From assembly GCF_943193085.1 (NCBI RefSeq), contig NZ_CALPCU010000011.1, forward strand, positions 1-64,000: DNA of 64,000 nucleotides, in the 5' to 3' direction. The position numbers and the translations under genes were made by a program. Shown here one piece after another: positions 10,769 through 18,177 of the stretch; positions within the stretch are counted from its first letter, which is position 1; each line of letters starts with the position of its first letter. Origin of the DNA: Vermiculatibacterium agrestimuris (GTDB lineage: Bacteria > Bacillota > Clostridia > Oscillospirales > Oscillospiraceae). A model generated the notes under the pieces. That model searched no databases, was not told the origin of the DNA, and saw only the letters and a program-made list of their open reading frames with translations.

Positions 10769-12979
10769 ATGGATGAATTTCCCAACTGCATAGAGGGCGC
10801 CGTGGACACGGTGATCTATCAAAATGAGGAGAACGGCTACACCGTCCTCAAGCTGGACGTGGGGGAGGAGGAGTGCGTCACCGTAGTGGGCTGCATGCCC
10901 GGAGTGGCGCCCGGCGAGAGCCTGTGGGCGCAGGGCCAGTGGATGCGCCACCCCTCCTACGGGTCTCAATTCAAGGCGGAGGTGGCCCGCCGGGGCATGC
11001 CCCAGGGGGAAAAGGCGATCTTTGACTATCTGGCCTCCGGGGTGGTAAGGGGCGTCGGTATAGCCACGGCCCGGCGCATGGTGGAGGAGTTCGGGGACGC
11101 CGCTCTGGAGGTGCTGGAGCGCACGCCGGAAAAGCTCACCGCCATCAAGGGCATCACCAAAAAGCGGGCGGAGTCCATGGGGGAGGCATTCCGTCTCCAG
11201 ATGGGCATGCGCCGGCTGCTGGACTTTCTCTCGGAGCACGGCCTGCCCCCACAGTTGGGCATGCCGCTGTACCGCCGCTTTGGCGACCGGGCCCGGGAGG
11301 CGGTGGAGGCCGACCCCTACCTGCTGACGGAGGGGGAGCTCTCCGTCCCCTTTGCCCAGGCCGATCAGCTTGCCATGGAGCTGGGCTTTGCGGAGGATCA
11401 TCCCCAGCGGGTGATGGCGGGGCTCCTTTTTGTACTGACCCACAATTTGGACAACGGCCACACCTTTCTGCCCCGGCAGAAGCTGCTGGGGGCGGCTCAG
11501 GCGCTTACGGGAGTGGGTGACCCAGAGACGCTGACGGCGGGCCTGGATATGCTGGAGGCCGCCGGGAAGGTGACGATGGATCAGGTGGCGGGGGAGGATG
11601 CCTGCTACCTCACGGCGCTCTGGGAGGCGGAGACTCATGTGGCCCAGCGTATTGCCGCAATGAGCCAAAACGAGCTCTACTGTCCCGACCACCTGGACGC
11701 TGTCATCGACCGCATCCAGGCCCAGCAGGGGATCACTTATGCCTCCCAGCAGCGGCAGGCGGTGGAGCTGGCCGCCCAGCGGCAGGTGATGCTCCTCACC
11801 GGCGGCCCCGGCACCGGAAAAACCACCTCCCTGCGGGGGGTGCTTTCCCTTTTCGAGGCTCTGGGGCTGGAGACCGCCCTCGCCGCCCCCACCGGCCGGG
11901 CGGCCAAGCGTCTGGGAGAGCTCTGCCAGGCCGAGGGAACCACTATCCACCGGCTGCTGGAGACCCGCTTTGACCCCAAGACGGGCCAGTTGGTCTTTGC
12001 CCATAAGGAGGACGACCCGCTGAAGGTGGACGCGGTGATCGTGGACGAGACCTCGATGGTTGACATAACTTTAATGTCGGCCCTTCTCTCCGCCCTGCGG
12101 GAGGAGTGCCGCCTGGTACTGGTAGGAGACCCGGATCAGCTTCCTTCCGTAGGGGCGGGAAATTTGCTTTCTGATTTGATCCGCAGCGGAGAAGTGCCGA
12201 TGGTGAGGTTGACAGAAGTTTTCCGCCAGGCGGCGCAGAGCGCCATCATCCGCACCGCCCATCAGGTGAACCAGGGGGTGGCTCCGGTATTGAAAAACGA
12301 CAGTACCCAGGATGTGTTTTTCCTTCGCCGGCCGGATCCCGCCCTGGCGGAGGAGACCATCGTGGATCTGGTGGGCAGGCGCCTGCCGGAGAACATGGGC
12401 ATCCCCGCCCACCAGATACAAGTCCTGTCCCCCACCCGGAAGTACGCCGGCGGCACCGCCAGCCTGAACAAGGCCCTTCAGCAGGCGCTGAATCCGCCGG
12501 CGGAGGACAAGGGGGAGCGGAAGTTCGGCCCTTATATCTTCCGTCAGGGAGACCGGGTCATGCAGGTGAAGAATAACTACGACGTACTCTGGAAGACTCC
12601 CGACGGCCTGGAGATGGGCATGGGGGTCTTCAATGGGGATGTGGGTCATATATTGGAGGTGGACAACCGCCGGGAGATCGTGACGGTGGACTTTGAGGGC
12701 CACATCGTGGAGTACTCCCCCGATATGCTGGGAGAGCTGGAGCCCGCCTACGCGATGACCGTGCACAAGTCCCAGGGCAGCGAGTACCGGGCGGTGGTGC
12801 TCACTGCGCTGGATACCGCCCCCCGGCTGCTCATCCGGGGCGTGCTCTATACCGCCATCACCCGGGCCAGAGAGCTGCTGGTGATCGTGGGCGAGGAGGA
12901 GGTCGTCGCCCGGATGACCGCCAACAACCGCCAGTCCAGGCGGTACTCCGGCCTGCGCTGGCGCCTGGCGGAGGAATAA
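10769..12979 (+). CDS. recD2: RecD2-type 5'-3' DNA helicase
   Basis: Superfamily 1B helicase of 736 residues, matching RecD2 (about 740). It acts without RecBC. The N-terminal OB-like part starts MDEFPNCIEGAVDTVIYQNE; helix-hairpin-helix repeats follow (GVVRGVGIATARRM, LTAIKGITKKRAESMGEA). The helicase core has Walker A LLTGGPGTGKTTSLRG, motif Ia AAPTGRAAKRL, Walker B VIVDETSMVD, GDPDQLPSVGAGN, and C-terminal motifs AMTVHKSQGSEY and AITRARELL. The frame is open further upstream to 10388, but I chose ATG 10769 because homology begins there and AAAGAAGG precedes it. Likely role is replication-fork and recombination maintenance. Confidence 0.95.
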   Translation: MDEFPNCIEGAVDTVIYQNEENGYTVLKLDVGEEECVTVVGCMPGVAPGESLWAQGQWMRHPSYGSQFKAEVARRGMPQGEKAIFDYLASGVVRGVGIATARRMVEEFGDAALEVLERTPEKLTAIKGITKKRAESMGEAFRLQMGMRRLLDFLSEHGLPPQLGMPLYRRFGDRAREAVEADPYLLTEGELSVPFAQADQLAMELGFAEDHPQRVMAGLLFVLTHNLDNGHTFLPRQKLLGAAQALTGVGDPETLTAGLDMLEAAGKVTMDQVAGEDACYLTALWEAETHVAQRIAAMSQNELYCPDHLDAVIDRIQAQQGITYASQQRQAVELAAQRQVMLLTGGPGTGKTTSLRGVLSLFEALGLETALAAPTGRAAKRLGELCQAEGTTIHRLLETRFDPKTGQLVFAHKEDDPLKVDAVIVDETSMVDITLMSALLSALREECRLVLVGDPDQLPSVGAGNLLSDLIRSGEVPMVRLTEVFRQAAQSAIIRTAHQVNQGVAPVLKNDSTQDVFFLRRPDPALAEETIVDLVGRRLPENMGIPAHQIQVLSPTRKYAGGTASLNKALQQALNPPAEDKGERKFGPYIFRQGDRVMQVKNNYDVLWKTPDGLEMGMGVFNGDVGHILEVDNRREIVTVDFEGHIVEYSPDMLGELEPAYAMTVHKSQGSEYRAVVLTALDTAPRLLIRGVLYTAITRARELLVIVGEEEVVARMTANNRQSRRYSGLRWRLAEE

Positions 12980-12990
12980 AGGATATTAAA

Positions 12991-13026
12991 ACAAGGAGAG
13001 CCTGCCTTACGGCAGGCTCTCCTTGT
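12991..13026 (+). terminator. Rho-independent terminator of recD2
   Basis: A 16-bp stem (ACAAGGAGAGCCTGCC with its complement) closes a TTAC loop, then GTATGTTT. It is very stable though the T-tract is short. It insulates recD2 from the accessory patch downstream. Confidence 0.8.
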
Positions 13027-13061
13027 ATGTTTGGATGGGTAAAAGAATCATTGTTCAAATT

Positions 13062-13090
13062 TTGACAAAGTGTCCGCTGTGTGATACAGT
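13062..13090 (+). promoter_or_regulatory. Consensus-like promoter of the XRE/secreted-protein patch
   Basis: TTGACA (13062-13067) and TACAGT (13085-13090) are separated by 17 bases. Transcription would start near 13097, leaving a leader of about 115 bases before the regulator gene. Confidence 0.75.
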
Positions 13091-13128
13091 GAATGAATCG
13101 ACCTATCAAAAATTTGTGCAAAAAGCCC

Positions 13129-13177
13129 CGCGCAACTAAAAATTGCGCGAATGTAAACCGAAAGCGGTTTATTTTTT
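13129..13177 (+). promoter_or_regulatory. Leader with two hairpins, the second terminator-like
   Basis: The first hairpin pairs CGCGCAA (13129-13135) with TTGCGCG (13143-13149). The second pairs TAAACCG (13154-13160) with CGGTTTA (13165-13171) around an AAAG loop and is followed by TTTTTT, which is terminator architecture. It lies between the promoter at 13062 and the regulator start at 13211, so it may attenuate the operon or end a small RNA of about 80 bases. Confidence 0.55.
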
Positions 13178-13210
13178 GCGGCAATCAAACTAAAATCGGA
13201 GATGAAAAGG

Positions 13211-13654
13211 ATGAATTTGGCAGAAAGGCTTGTTTCCCTGCGCAGACAAAACGGACTGACGCAATTGCAGTTAGCGGAGAAAATGGACGTCTCCCGGCAA
13301 GCCGTCTCTCGATGGGAAAAGGGCGAGGCGGTCCCTTCTACTGAAAATTTAAAGTATCTGAGCGAGCTATATCACGTTACGCTTGATTACTTACTGAGTG
13401 ACTCTGCGTCGGAGACAGAGGCAGAAGGAAGCGCAAGAACTGAAGAGATCAAAAGAGGCCGCGCAGGGCGCCGGAAAACGGCGGCTGCGATTTTTCTCGG
13501 CGTGATCGTGCTCCTTTCTATCGTGTTTTTATTTGTGAAGCATACCGGCGGGCCGGTCAAAAATGAGGAGAGCCCCAGACCCATCAGCGATTTGGAACAG
13601 CAGGAGGTACTGCCCCAGGAAGAGGAAGAGGAGTTTTCTATCGAAGGCTGGTAA
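13211..13654 (+). CDS. XRE-family regulator with a membrane segment
   Basis: A 147-residue protein. Residues about 1-62 form a helix-turn-helix of the Cro/C1 type (LVSLRRQNGLTQLQLAEKMD, VSRQAVSRWEKGEAVPSTEN). A charged linker leads to one transmembrane segment (TAAAIFLGVIVLLSIVFLFV) and a short acidic extracellular tail. I chose ATG 13211 over the in-frame ATG at 13202 because the GGAG at 13198-13201 touches the latter but is 9 bases from the former. A DNA-binding domain on the inside and a tail outside suggest a one-component membrane sensor. The next genes encode secreted proteins and are likely its regulon. Confidence 0.88.
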   Translation: MNLAERLVSLRRQNGLTQLQLAEKMDVSRQAVSRWEKGEAVPSTENLKYLSELYHVTLDYLLSDSASETEAEGSARTEEIKRGRAGRRKTAAAIFLGVIVLLSIVFLFVKHTGGPVKNEESPRPISDLEQQEVLPQEEEEEFSIEGW

Positions 13655-13678
13655 GAACTGGGGAAAGGGGGTGAGAAT

Positions 13679-14092
13679 ATGAAACTGAAGAGAGCTTTGG
13701 GCGTTGCGTTGGCTTGTGCCGTCATGGTAAATTGTTTTTGCCTTCCTGTGACAGCGGCAAACACACAGGCGGAGCCCGCCGCCTTCTCCATCGACATGCA
13801 GCGGGCATCCGGGAAATTCAGCATGACCGTTTCCGCAAACAAATTGAGAAGAGCCAACAGCAGCTTTTCCCTGGATGCGGGAGAAGTGGTGACCATCAAC
13901 GCAAGCTATGCCCCCTCCTCGGCCAGCGTGGATTTTGGTCTGATCGATTCTGATAATGTCTTCCACTTTGTGACCGCGACAAACGGAAGCGTCAATCAGG
14001 GCATCGAGATCGAAAAGCGCGGCCAGTATACCCTGGCAGTCCGCAACAATTCTTCGTCGGAGATCGAAGTGTCCGGGTTCGTGAGCTACTAA
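13679..14092 (+). CDS. Small secreted protein of unknown function
   Basis: A 137-residue exported protein with a clear signal peptide (MKLKRALGVALACAVMVNCF, cleavage probably after VTAA or VTAAN). The mature part of about 110 residues reads like a compact all-beta domain (FSMTVSANKLRRANSSFSL, VTINASYAPSSASVDFGLID) with alternating polar and hydrophobic residues and no cysteines. The ATG follows an excellent AAAGGGGGTG site, 24 bases after the XRE gene. I cannot assign a family with confidence. It probably belongs to the XRE transcript. Confidence 0.75.
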   Translation: MKLKRALGVALACAVMVNCFCLPVTAANTQAEPAAFSIDMQRASGKFSMTVSANKLRRANSSFSLDAGEVVTINASYAPSSASVDFGLIDSDNVFHFVTATNGSVNQGIEIEKRGQYTLAVRNNSSSEIEVSGFVSY

Positions 14093-14140
14093 GTTTCGGT
14101 CACAAAGATTTGACAAAAGAAAGAAAAGGAGTGTATCATA

Positions 14141-14698
14141 ATGAAGAAACGTTTGGTAAGCATGCTCCTGGCCCTGGCCATGTGTATGGGCCTGGCAGTC
14201 CCGGCGGTTGCGGTGGATGTGAATTCCTCTTCGACTGTTGCATCCGAACTATCTGTTAGTGCTAATGAAATTGATATGTCGATGCCATATCACTATAGCA
14301 AGACTTTTCTTGAAAATGGTCAAGAAGTAACAATTGGGGTGCGGTATGAACCGGCAGCGCAAACGCGTTCGGGAAGCAAATCAGATCCAGCCTCAGAAGG
14401 CGTATGGACTTCGTATTATAATAGTCCTATTCTTAGTATGAGCTATAAATATGATTTGGAAAAGTCGGGTTCACACTGGAAAGTGTCCAATGCGAGGGAT
14501 CATCGTTATAGCGCAATTGGCTATTCTACTTCAAATCCGTCCTTAAAAATTGCTCGGTCGATATCAACTGCAAGTTTTCCGGCTGAAATTAATGCGAGCG
14601 TACAGTATACGCTAATTACAGATTTGCTCTTTACATCTACAGGGGTTGTTAATACGACGGTTTCTGATGATGGAATCGTAACGGTATCTTGGAACTAA
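14141..14698 (+). CDS. AT-rich secreted protein of unknown function
   Basis: A 185-residue exported protein. The signal peptide MKKRLVSMLLALAMCMGLAV ends near AVAVD. The mature region is rich in Ser, Tyr and Thr (YYNSPILSMSYKYDLEK, HWKVSNARDHRYSAIGYS) and looks beta-stranded. The signal-peptide codons are GC-rich like the neighbours, but from about 14221 the composition falls and codons such as TCT, AAT and TTT dominate. This suggests the mature part was acquired separately. An AAAGGAG site precedes the ATG. I recognise no domain. Confidence 0.75.
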   Translation: MKKRLVSMLLALAMCMGLAVPAVAVDVNSSSTVASELSVSANEIDMSMPYHYSKTFLENGQEVTIGVRYEPAAQTRSGSKSDPASEGVWTSYYNSPILSMSYKYDLEKSGSHWKVSNARDHRYSAIGYSTSNPSLKIARSISTASFPAEINASVQYTLITDLLFTSTGVVNTTVSDDGIVTVSWN

Positions 14699-14787
14699 TG
14701 GATACATTGACGGTCGTGCTGCCGCTTTTTTGTGCTGCGGTAGCGATAGCAGTTTACTTAATTTATAAAAAAATCCGGCGCAAATAG
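14698..14787 (+). CDS. 29-residue single-pass membrane peptide
   Basis: ATG 14698 overlaps the stop of the preceding gene as TAATG, which suggests translational coupling. The product has 29 residues: a hydrophobic segment (LTVVLPLFCAAVAIAVYLIY) followed by a basic end (KKIRRK), so it would sit in the membrane with its C-terminus inside. There is no separate ribosome binding site. It could be a membrane partner of the secreted protein or a chance ORF; the coupling and the clean transmembrane-plus-basic pattern favour a real gene. Confidence 0.5.
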   Translation: MDTLTVVLPLFCAAVAIAVYLIYKKIRRK

Positions 14788-14862
14788 AGTACAGAGGTGA
14801 GCAGACATGGGGACAGTCCTTTTGTCCGGCGGCACATTCTAATATTTCAGGGGTGAAGTTCA

Positions 14863-14952
14863 ATGAAACGCATTTGTTCCGTACTGGCAGCGATAGCTCT
14901 GTGTGTCACGCTGGTTCCCTCCGCTTTGGCGGAGAAGCGTATGAGCAGATAG
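14863..14952 (+). CDS. Micro-ORF: signal peptide with a six-residue mature tail
   Basis: A 29-codon ORF encoding a complete signal peptide (MKRICSVLAAIALCVTLVPS, then ALA) and only EKRMSR afterwards. A GGGGTGAAG site lies 5-10 bases before the ATG. It is either the decayed front end of a secreted-protein gene like its two upstream neighbours, or a real secreted mini-peptide. No homologous continuation is visible in other frames downstream, which leans slightly towards a remnant cut by deletion. Confidence 0.4.
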   Translation: MKRICSVLAAIALCVTLVPSALAEKRMSR

Positions 14953-15008
14953 AGGGACCGTCCCTCTGTCCTCTCCTGTCCTACAAAATATAATAGGGAG
15001 GGTCAACG

Positions 15009-16757
15009 ATGAAACGGATATACAGATTTTTGTCTGCCTGTCTCTGTGCCGCGCTGGCCTGTTGCTGGACGCTGGCATTCGCCGCGGGGGAGCAGACGGT
15101 CCACGCCGACATCCGTTCCCCGTGGTGGGTCATTGTCAAGGGGACGCAGGCGGGCTTTGTGGATGACCAGCAGGGACGGCGGGAAGCCATTGCCTATGAG
15201 AACATGGTATATATCCCCCTGGCGACGGTGGGACTTTGGATGGGGGCGGACGCCCGGTGGGATGCCGATACAAACGCGGTGACGATCACCTCCAACGCGG
15301 CGGAGCCCGTTTACTACCGGCCCAAGGATCTTGATTTTGACCGCTTGGATCTGAAGCGGCCGGAGGGGGACGAGCAATATCAGCTGGACATGAAAAACGG
15401 GATCGATGTGCTCCTGTGCCCGGATGTCACCGTAACCGTTGATGGCCAGATCAAGACCTTTGTCTCCGACGGGGGAACGCCGCTGTGTCCCCTCCTGTTC
15501 CGTGAGTGTATCTACCTTCCTGTCAGCGGCGCGGCCCAGCTGCTGGGGTTAAAGGCCCTGTGGCTGGAGCAGTGGAACACCGTGGATGTCTATGACCCGG
15601 ACGCACTGGAGGCCATTGGCACATACGTCACCGCCCTGCGCGGCCACCTGGACGATGTGCGCATGCTGCTGGAGAAGAATTATGCCCTTGACTCCGACGA
15701 GGAATTCGTGGAATACATGGGGCAGATCCGGGCGTCAGTTCAGGCGATACAAAGTCTGCCGGAACCGCCTGATATGACGTGGTATCTGGATGCGGTGTCC
15801 TTCTATACGCAACATCTCCTGTCTGACGACATAGAGCCCTATTTGCCGCTGAATGCCATTGCTTCTGATTCCCCCTATATAAACGATTTTTGGAAAAGAT
15901 CTCCGGACTCAAAATGGCGGATGATCAAGGAGACATTGATATCCAAGCCCAAAGATGTGACCTCCAATTTTTTGAGCCTGGAGAAGATCTGTACGCAGTG
16001 CGAGGACCTCTTGTCCTGCGCCGGGACGAATGTGTTCTTCTGTCCCGACCCCGGCGCGGGGGAGGTGGAGACGCCGGCCATCCAGCCCGGAGAAGTTGTC
16101 GTTGTCGATCCGACTCGCTTCACCGATTCGGCAAGCATTGCCAACTGGGACGCAGTGAGTACCCTGTGCGGGCTGGGCGTCATTTCAGGCAAGGAAAACG
16201 GATGCTTTGACCCCGGCGGTACCGTGACCCGGGCCGAGGCCGCCAAGATGATCGTTCTGATGAGTACCGGCGGCAGGGAGCCTGACATTCCCGCCGACCC
16301 GGTGCCCCTCTTTTCCGACATCCACGGACACTGGGCCGAGGGGTATATCAACTTTGGCTCCATGTTCAACATTCTCGATGGGGGCGGGGACGGTAGCTTT
16401 GACCCCGACGGGGAGGTCACCGGTATCCAGTTTGCCAAGCTGTGCCTGGGCATGCTGGGCTACGACCCGGCGGTTTACCAATTGACGGGGAGCGCCTGGG
16501 CCAGCCATGTCGACGCGCTGGTCCGCCATACCGTCCCCGACCTGTATGAGGAACTTGAGGCGGTGGATATGAACGCCCCGATCTCCAGAGAGAATGCCGC
16601 CCAGATGCTCTATAATGCCCTGGGGTGCTATTCCAATATGCGGACCTTTTCCGAGTCGGGGAGGATCTGGGAATATAAGCCCAGCGACAGGACCTTCCTT
16701 CAGGAGTATTTTCAGATAGAGACTCTGCCGGAGGTCCCCGCCCAGCCGGGGAAATAA
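15009..16757 (+). CDS. Surface protein with stalk domains and SLH repeats
   Basis: A 582-residue exported protein. The signal peptide (residues 1-26) ends at AFAAGE. Residues about 45-200 contain two copies of a copper-amine-oxidase N-terminal-like stalk domain (MVYIPLATVGLWMGADARWD with DTNAVTIT; CIYLPVSGAAQLLGLKALWL with NTVDVYDP). A helical middle region of about 170 residues has no recognised domain. SLH repeats occupy residues about 375-560 (NWDAVSTLCGLGVISGKENG, TRAEAAKMIVL; DIHGHWAEGYINFG). It would be anchored in the S-layer/wall. The ATG follows GGGAGG. It may share the upstream secreted-protein transcript; a terminator lies downstream at 16858. Confidence 0.88.
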   Translation: MKRIYRFLSACLCAALACCWTLAFAAGEQTVHADIRSPWWVIVKGTQAGFVDDQQGRREAIAYENMVYIPLATVGLWMGADARWDADTNAVTITSNAAEPVYYRPKDLDFDRLDLKRPEGDEQYQLDMKNGIDVLLCPDVTVTVDGQIKTFVSDGGTPLCPLLFRECIYLPVSGAAQLLGLKALWLEQWNTVDVYDPDALEAIGTYVTALRGHLDDVRMLLEKNYALDSDEEFVEYMGQIRASVQAIQSLPEPPDMTWYLDAVSFYTQHLLSDDIEPYLPLNAIASDSPYINDFWKRSPDSKWRMIKETLISKPKDVTSNFLSLEKICTQCEDLLSCAGTNVFFCPDPGAGEVETPAIQPGEVVVVDPTRFTDSASIANWDAVSTLCGLGVISGKENGCFDPGGTVTRAEAAKMIVLMSTGGREPDIPADPVPLFSDIHGHWAEGYINFGSMFNILDGGGDGSFDPDGEVTGIQFAKLCLGMLGYDPAVYQLTGSAWASHVDALVRHTVPDLYEELEAVDMNAPISRENAAQMLYNALGCYSNMRTFSESGRIWEYKPSDRTFLQEYFQIETLPEVPAQPGK

Positions 16758-16857
16758 ACGGGCGGGAAGAGTGGATAGAGGACGGGGCGGTTCTTTTTGG
16801 CAAGACGCAAGAACCGTCTCTCTGTTCCGCGCCTGCCTTTAAATAAGGATCAAAAAA

Positions 16858-16900
16858 CAGCCCAAACCACACACAATTTGTGCGGTTTGGGCTGCTTTTT
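16858..16900 (+). terminator. Rho-independent terminator
   Basis: CAGCCCAAACC (16858-16868) pairs with GGTTTGGGCTG (16884-16894), with a partly complementary inner loop, followed by CTTTTT. It separates the surface-protein patch from the peptidase island. Confidence 0.82.
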
Positions 16901-16925
16901 ACCCAAATTTCGGCGGTGGGAATAC

Positions 16926-16954
16926 TTGACAAAAAAAGGTAATCTTGCTACGAT
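16926..16954 (+). promoter_or_regulatory. Strong promoter of the M20 peptidase pair
   Basis: TTGACA (16926-16931) and TACGAT (16949-16954) with a 17-base spacer that starts with an A-tract. The start site would be near 16961, about 36 bases before the first peptidase. Confidence 0.78.
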
Positions 16955-16996
16955 GAAGCCAATATAACCCCAAAAAGCAGAATGGAGAGGATCATA

Positions 16997-18157
16997 ATGG
17001 AACAGTTTTATCAGCAGATTCACAGCTATATTGACACCCACCGCCAGGAGATGCTGGATCTGTGGCGGGATCTGGTAAACACGGAGAGCGGCCCCGCACA
17101 GAAGGAGGGCGTGGATGCGGTAAACGCCTTGCTGCGCAAGGAGATGGTCGCCTGCGGACTGTCTGTGCAGACCATCCCCATGGAAAAGGTGGGCGACATT
17201 CTGGTGGCCCAGTGGGACAACGGCAGCCAGCTGCCCCCCATCCTGCTCATCGGCCATATGGACACGGTCTTCAAGCCCGGCGCCGCCACCGAGAACCCCT
17301 TCCGCATCGACGCTGAGGGCAAGGTTCACGGCCCCGGCTGCCTGGATATGAAGGGGGGCGTGGTGGTGGCCCTCTACGCGGTGAAGGCCCTCCAGTCGGT
17401 GGGGTACAATAAGCACCCCATCATGTTCGTTCTGGCCGGCGACGAGGAGACCCTCCACCAGAACTCCAACGCCCAGGAGGTCATGGCCCAGATCATGGCC
17501 GGAGGCTGTGCCGCGTTCAACTTTGAGACCGGCTATCCCGACGACGGCGTTGTGGTGGGCCGCAAGGGCGGCAGCGTCGTGGTCTTTGACATCGAGGGTG
17601 TGGCCGCCCATTCCGGCATCGCCCCGGAGAAGGGCCGCTCTGCAATTGCCGAGGCGGCCCACAAGATCCTGGCTATCCAGGCCCTCAATGACATTCCGCG
17701 GGGCAAGCTGATCAACTGCGGCCTTGTCTCCGGCGGCATTGGAGAGAACACCATCCCCGGCGCCTGCTCCATTCGCTGCGGCCTTCGTTTCCCCACGGTG
17801 GCCATCAAGGAAGAGCTGATGGCCGACTGCAAGGCCATTTCCGACACGGTGAACATTGAGGGAACCAAGACCACCATGCGGGTGGAGATGGTCATGGATC
17901 CCATGGAGCGCACCGAAGGCGTCCAGAAGCTCTATGAGCTGGTGGAGGAGACCGCCCGCGACATGGGTTACGGAGAGGTTCATCCCTTCGAGGTGGGCGG
18001 CGTGTCCGATTCCTCCGTGGCTGTGGTGGCGGGGGTGCCCACTGTCTGCGCCATGGGCGTGAAGGGCGAGTTCAACCACACGGAAAAGGAATATGCCCAG
18101 ATGGAGAGCCTCTTTACCCGTACCGCGCTGGCGGCCGCCTGCATCGCAAGGATCTGA
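16997..18157 (+). CDS. M20-family metallopeptidase, first of a tandem pair
   Basis: A 386-residue zinc carboxypeptidase of the glutamate-carboxypeptidase/ArgE type, predicted cytoplasmic. Visible metal and catalytic residues are H87 and D89 (GHMDTVF), D in GCLDMKGG, the E-E pair in AGDEET, E in NFETGYPDDG and H in FNHTEKE. The dimerisation/lid domain (HSGIAPEKGRSAI) is intact. I chose ATG 16997, not the in-frame ATG 16982, because GGAGAGG lies 6-7 bases ahead of it. It is followed after 20 bases by a close paralogue. Family knowledge suggests hydrolysis of C-terminal glutamate or N-acyl amino acids; the true substrate is unknown. Confidence 0.9.
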   Translation: MEQFYQQIHSYIDTHRQEMLDLWRDLVNTESGPAQKEGVDAVNALLRKEMVACGLSVQTIPMEKVGDILVAQWDNGSQLPPILLIGHMDTVFKPGAATENPFRIDAEGKVHGPGCLDMKGGVVVALYAVKALQSVGYNKHPIMFVLAGDEETLHQNSNAQEVMAQIMAGGCAAFNFETGYPDDGVVVGRKGGSVVVFDIEGVAAHSGIAPEKGRSAIAEAAHKILAIQALNDIPRGKLINCGLVSGGIGENTIPGACSIRCGLRFPTVAIKEELMADCKAISDTVNIEGTKTTMRVEMVMDPMERTEGVQKLYELVEETARDMGYGEVHPFEVGGVSDSSVAVVAGVPTVCAMGVKGEFNHTEKEYAQMESLFTRTALAAACIARI

Positions 18158-18177
18158 GAAAGAGAGTGTGAGCAAAC

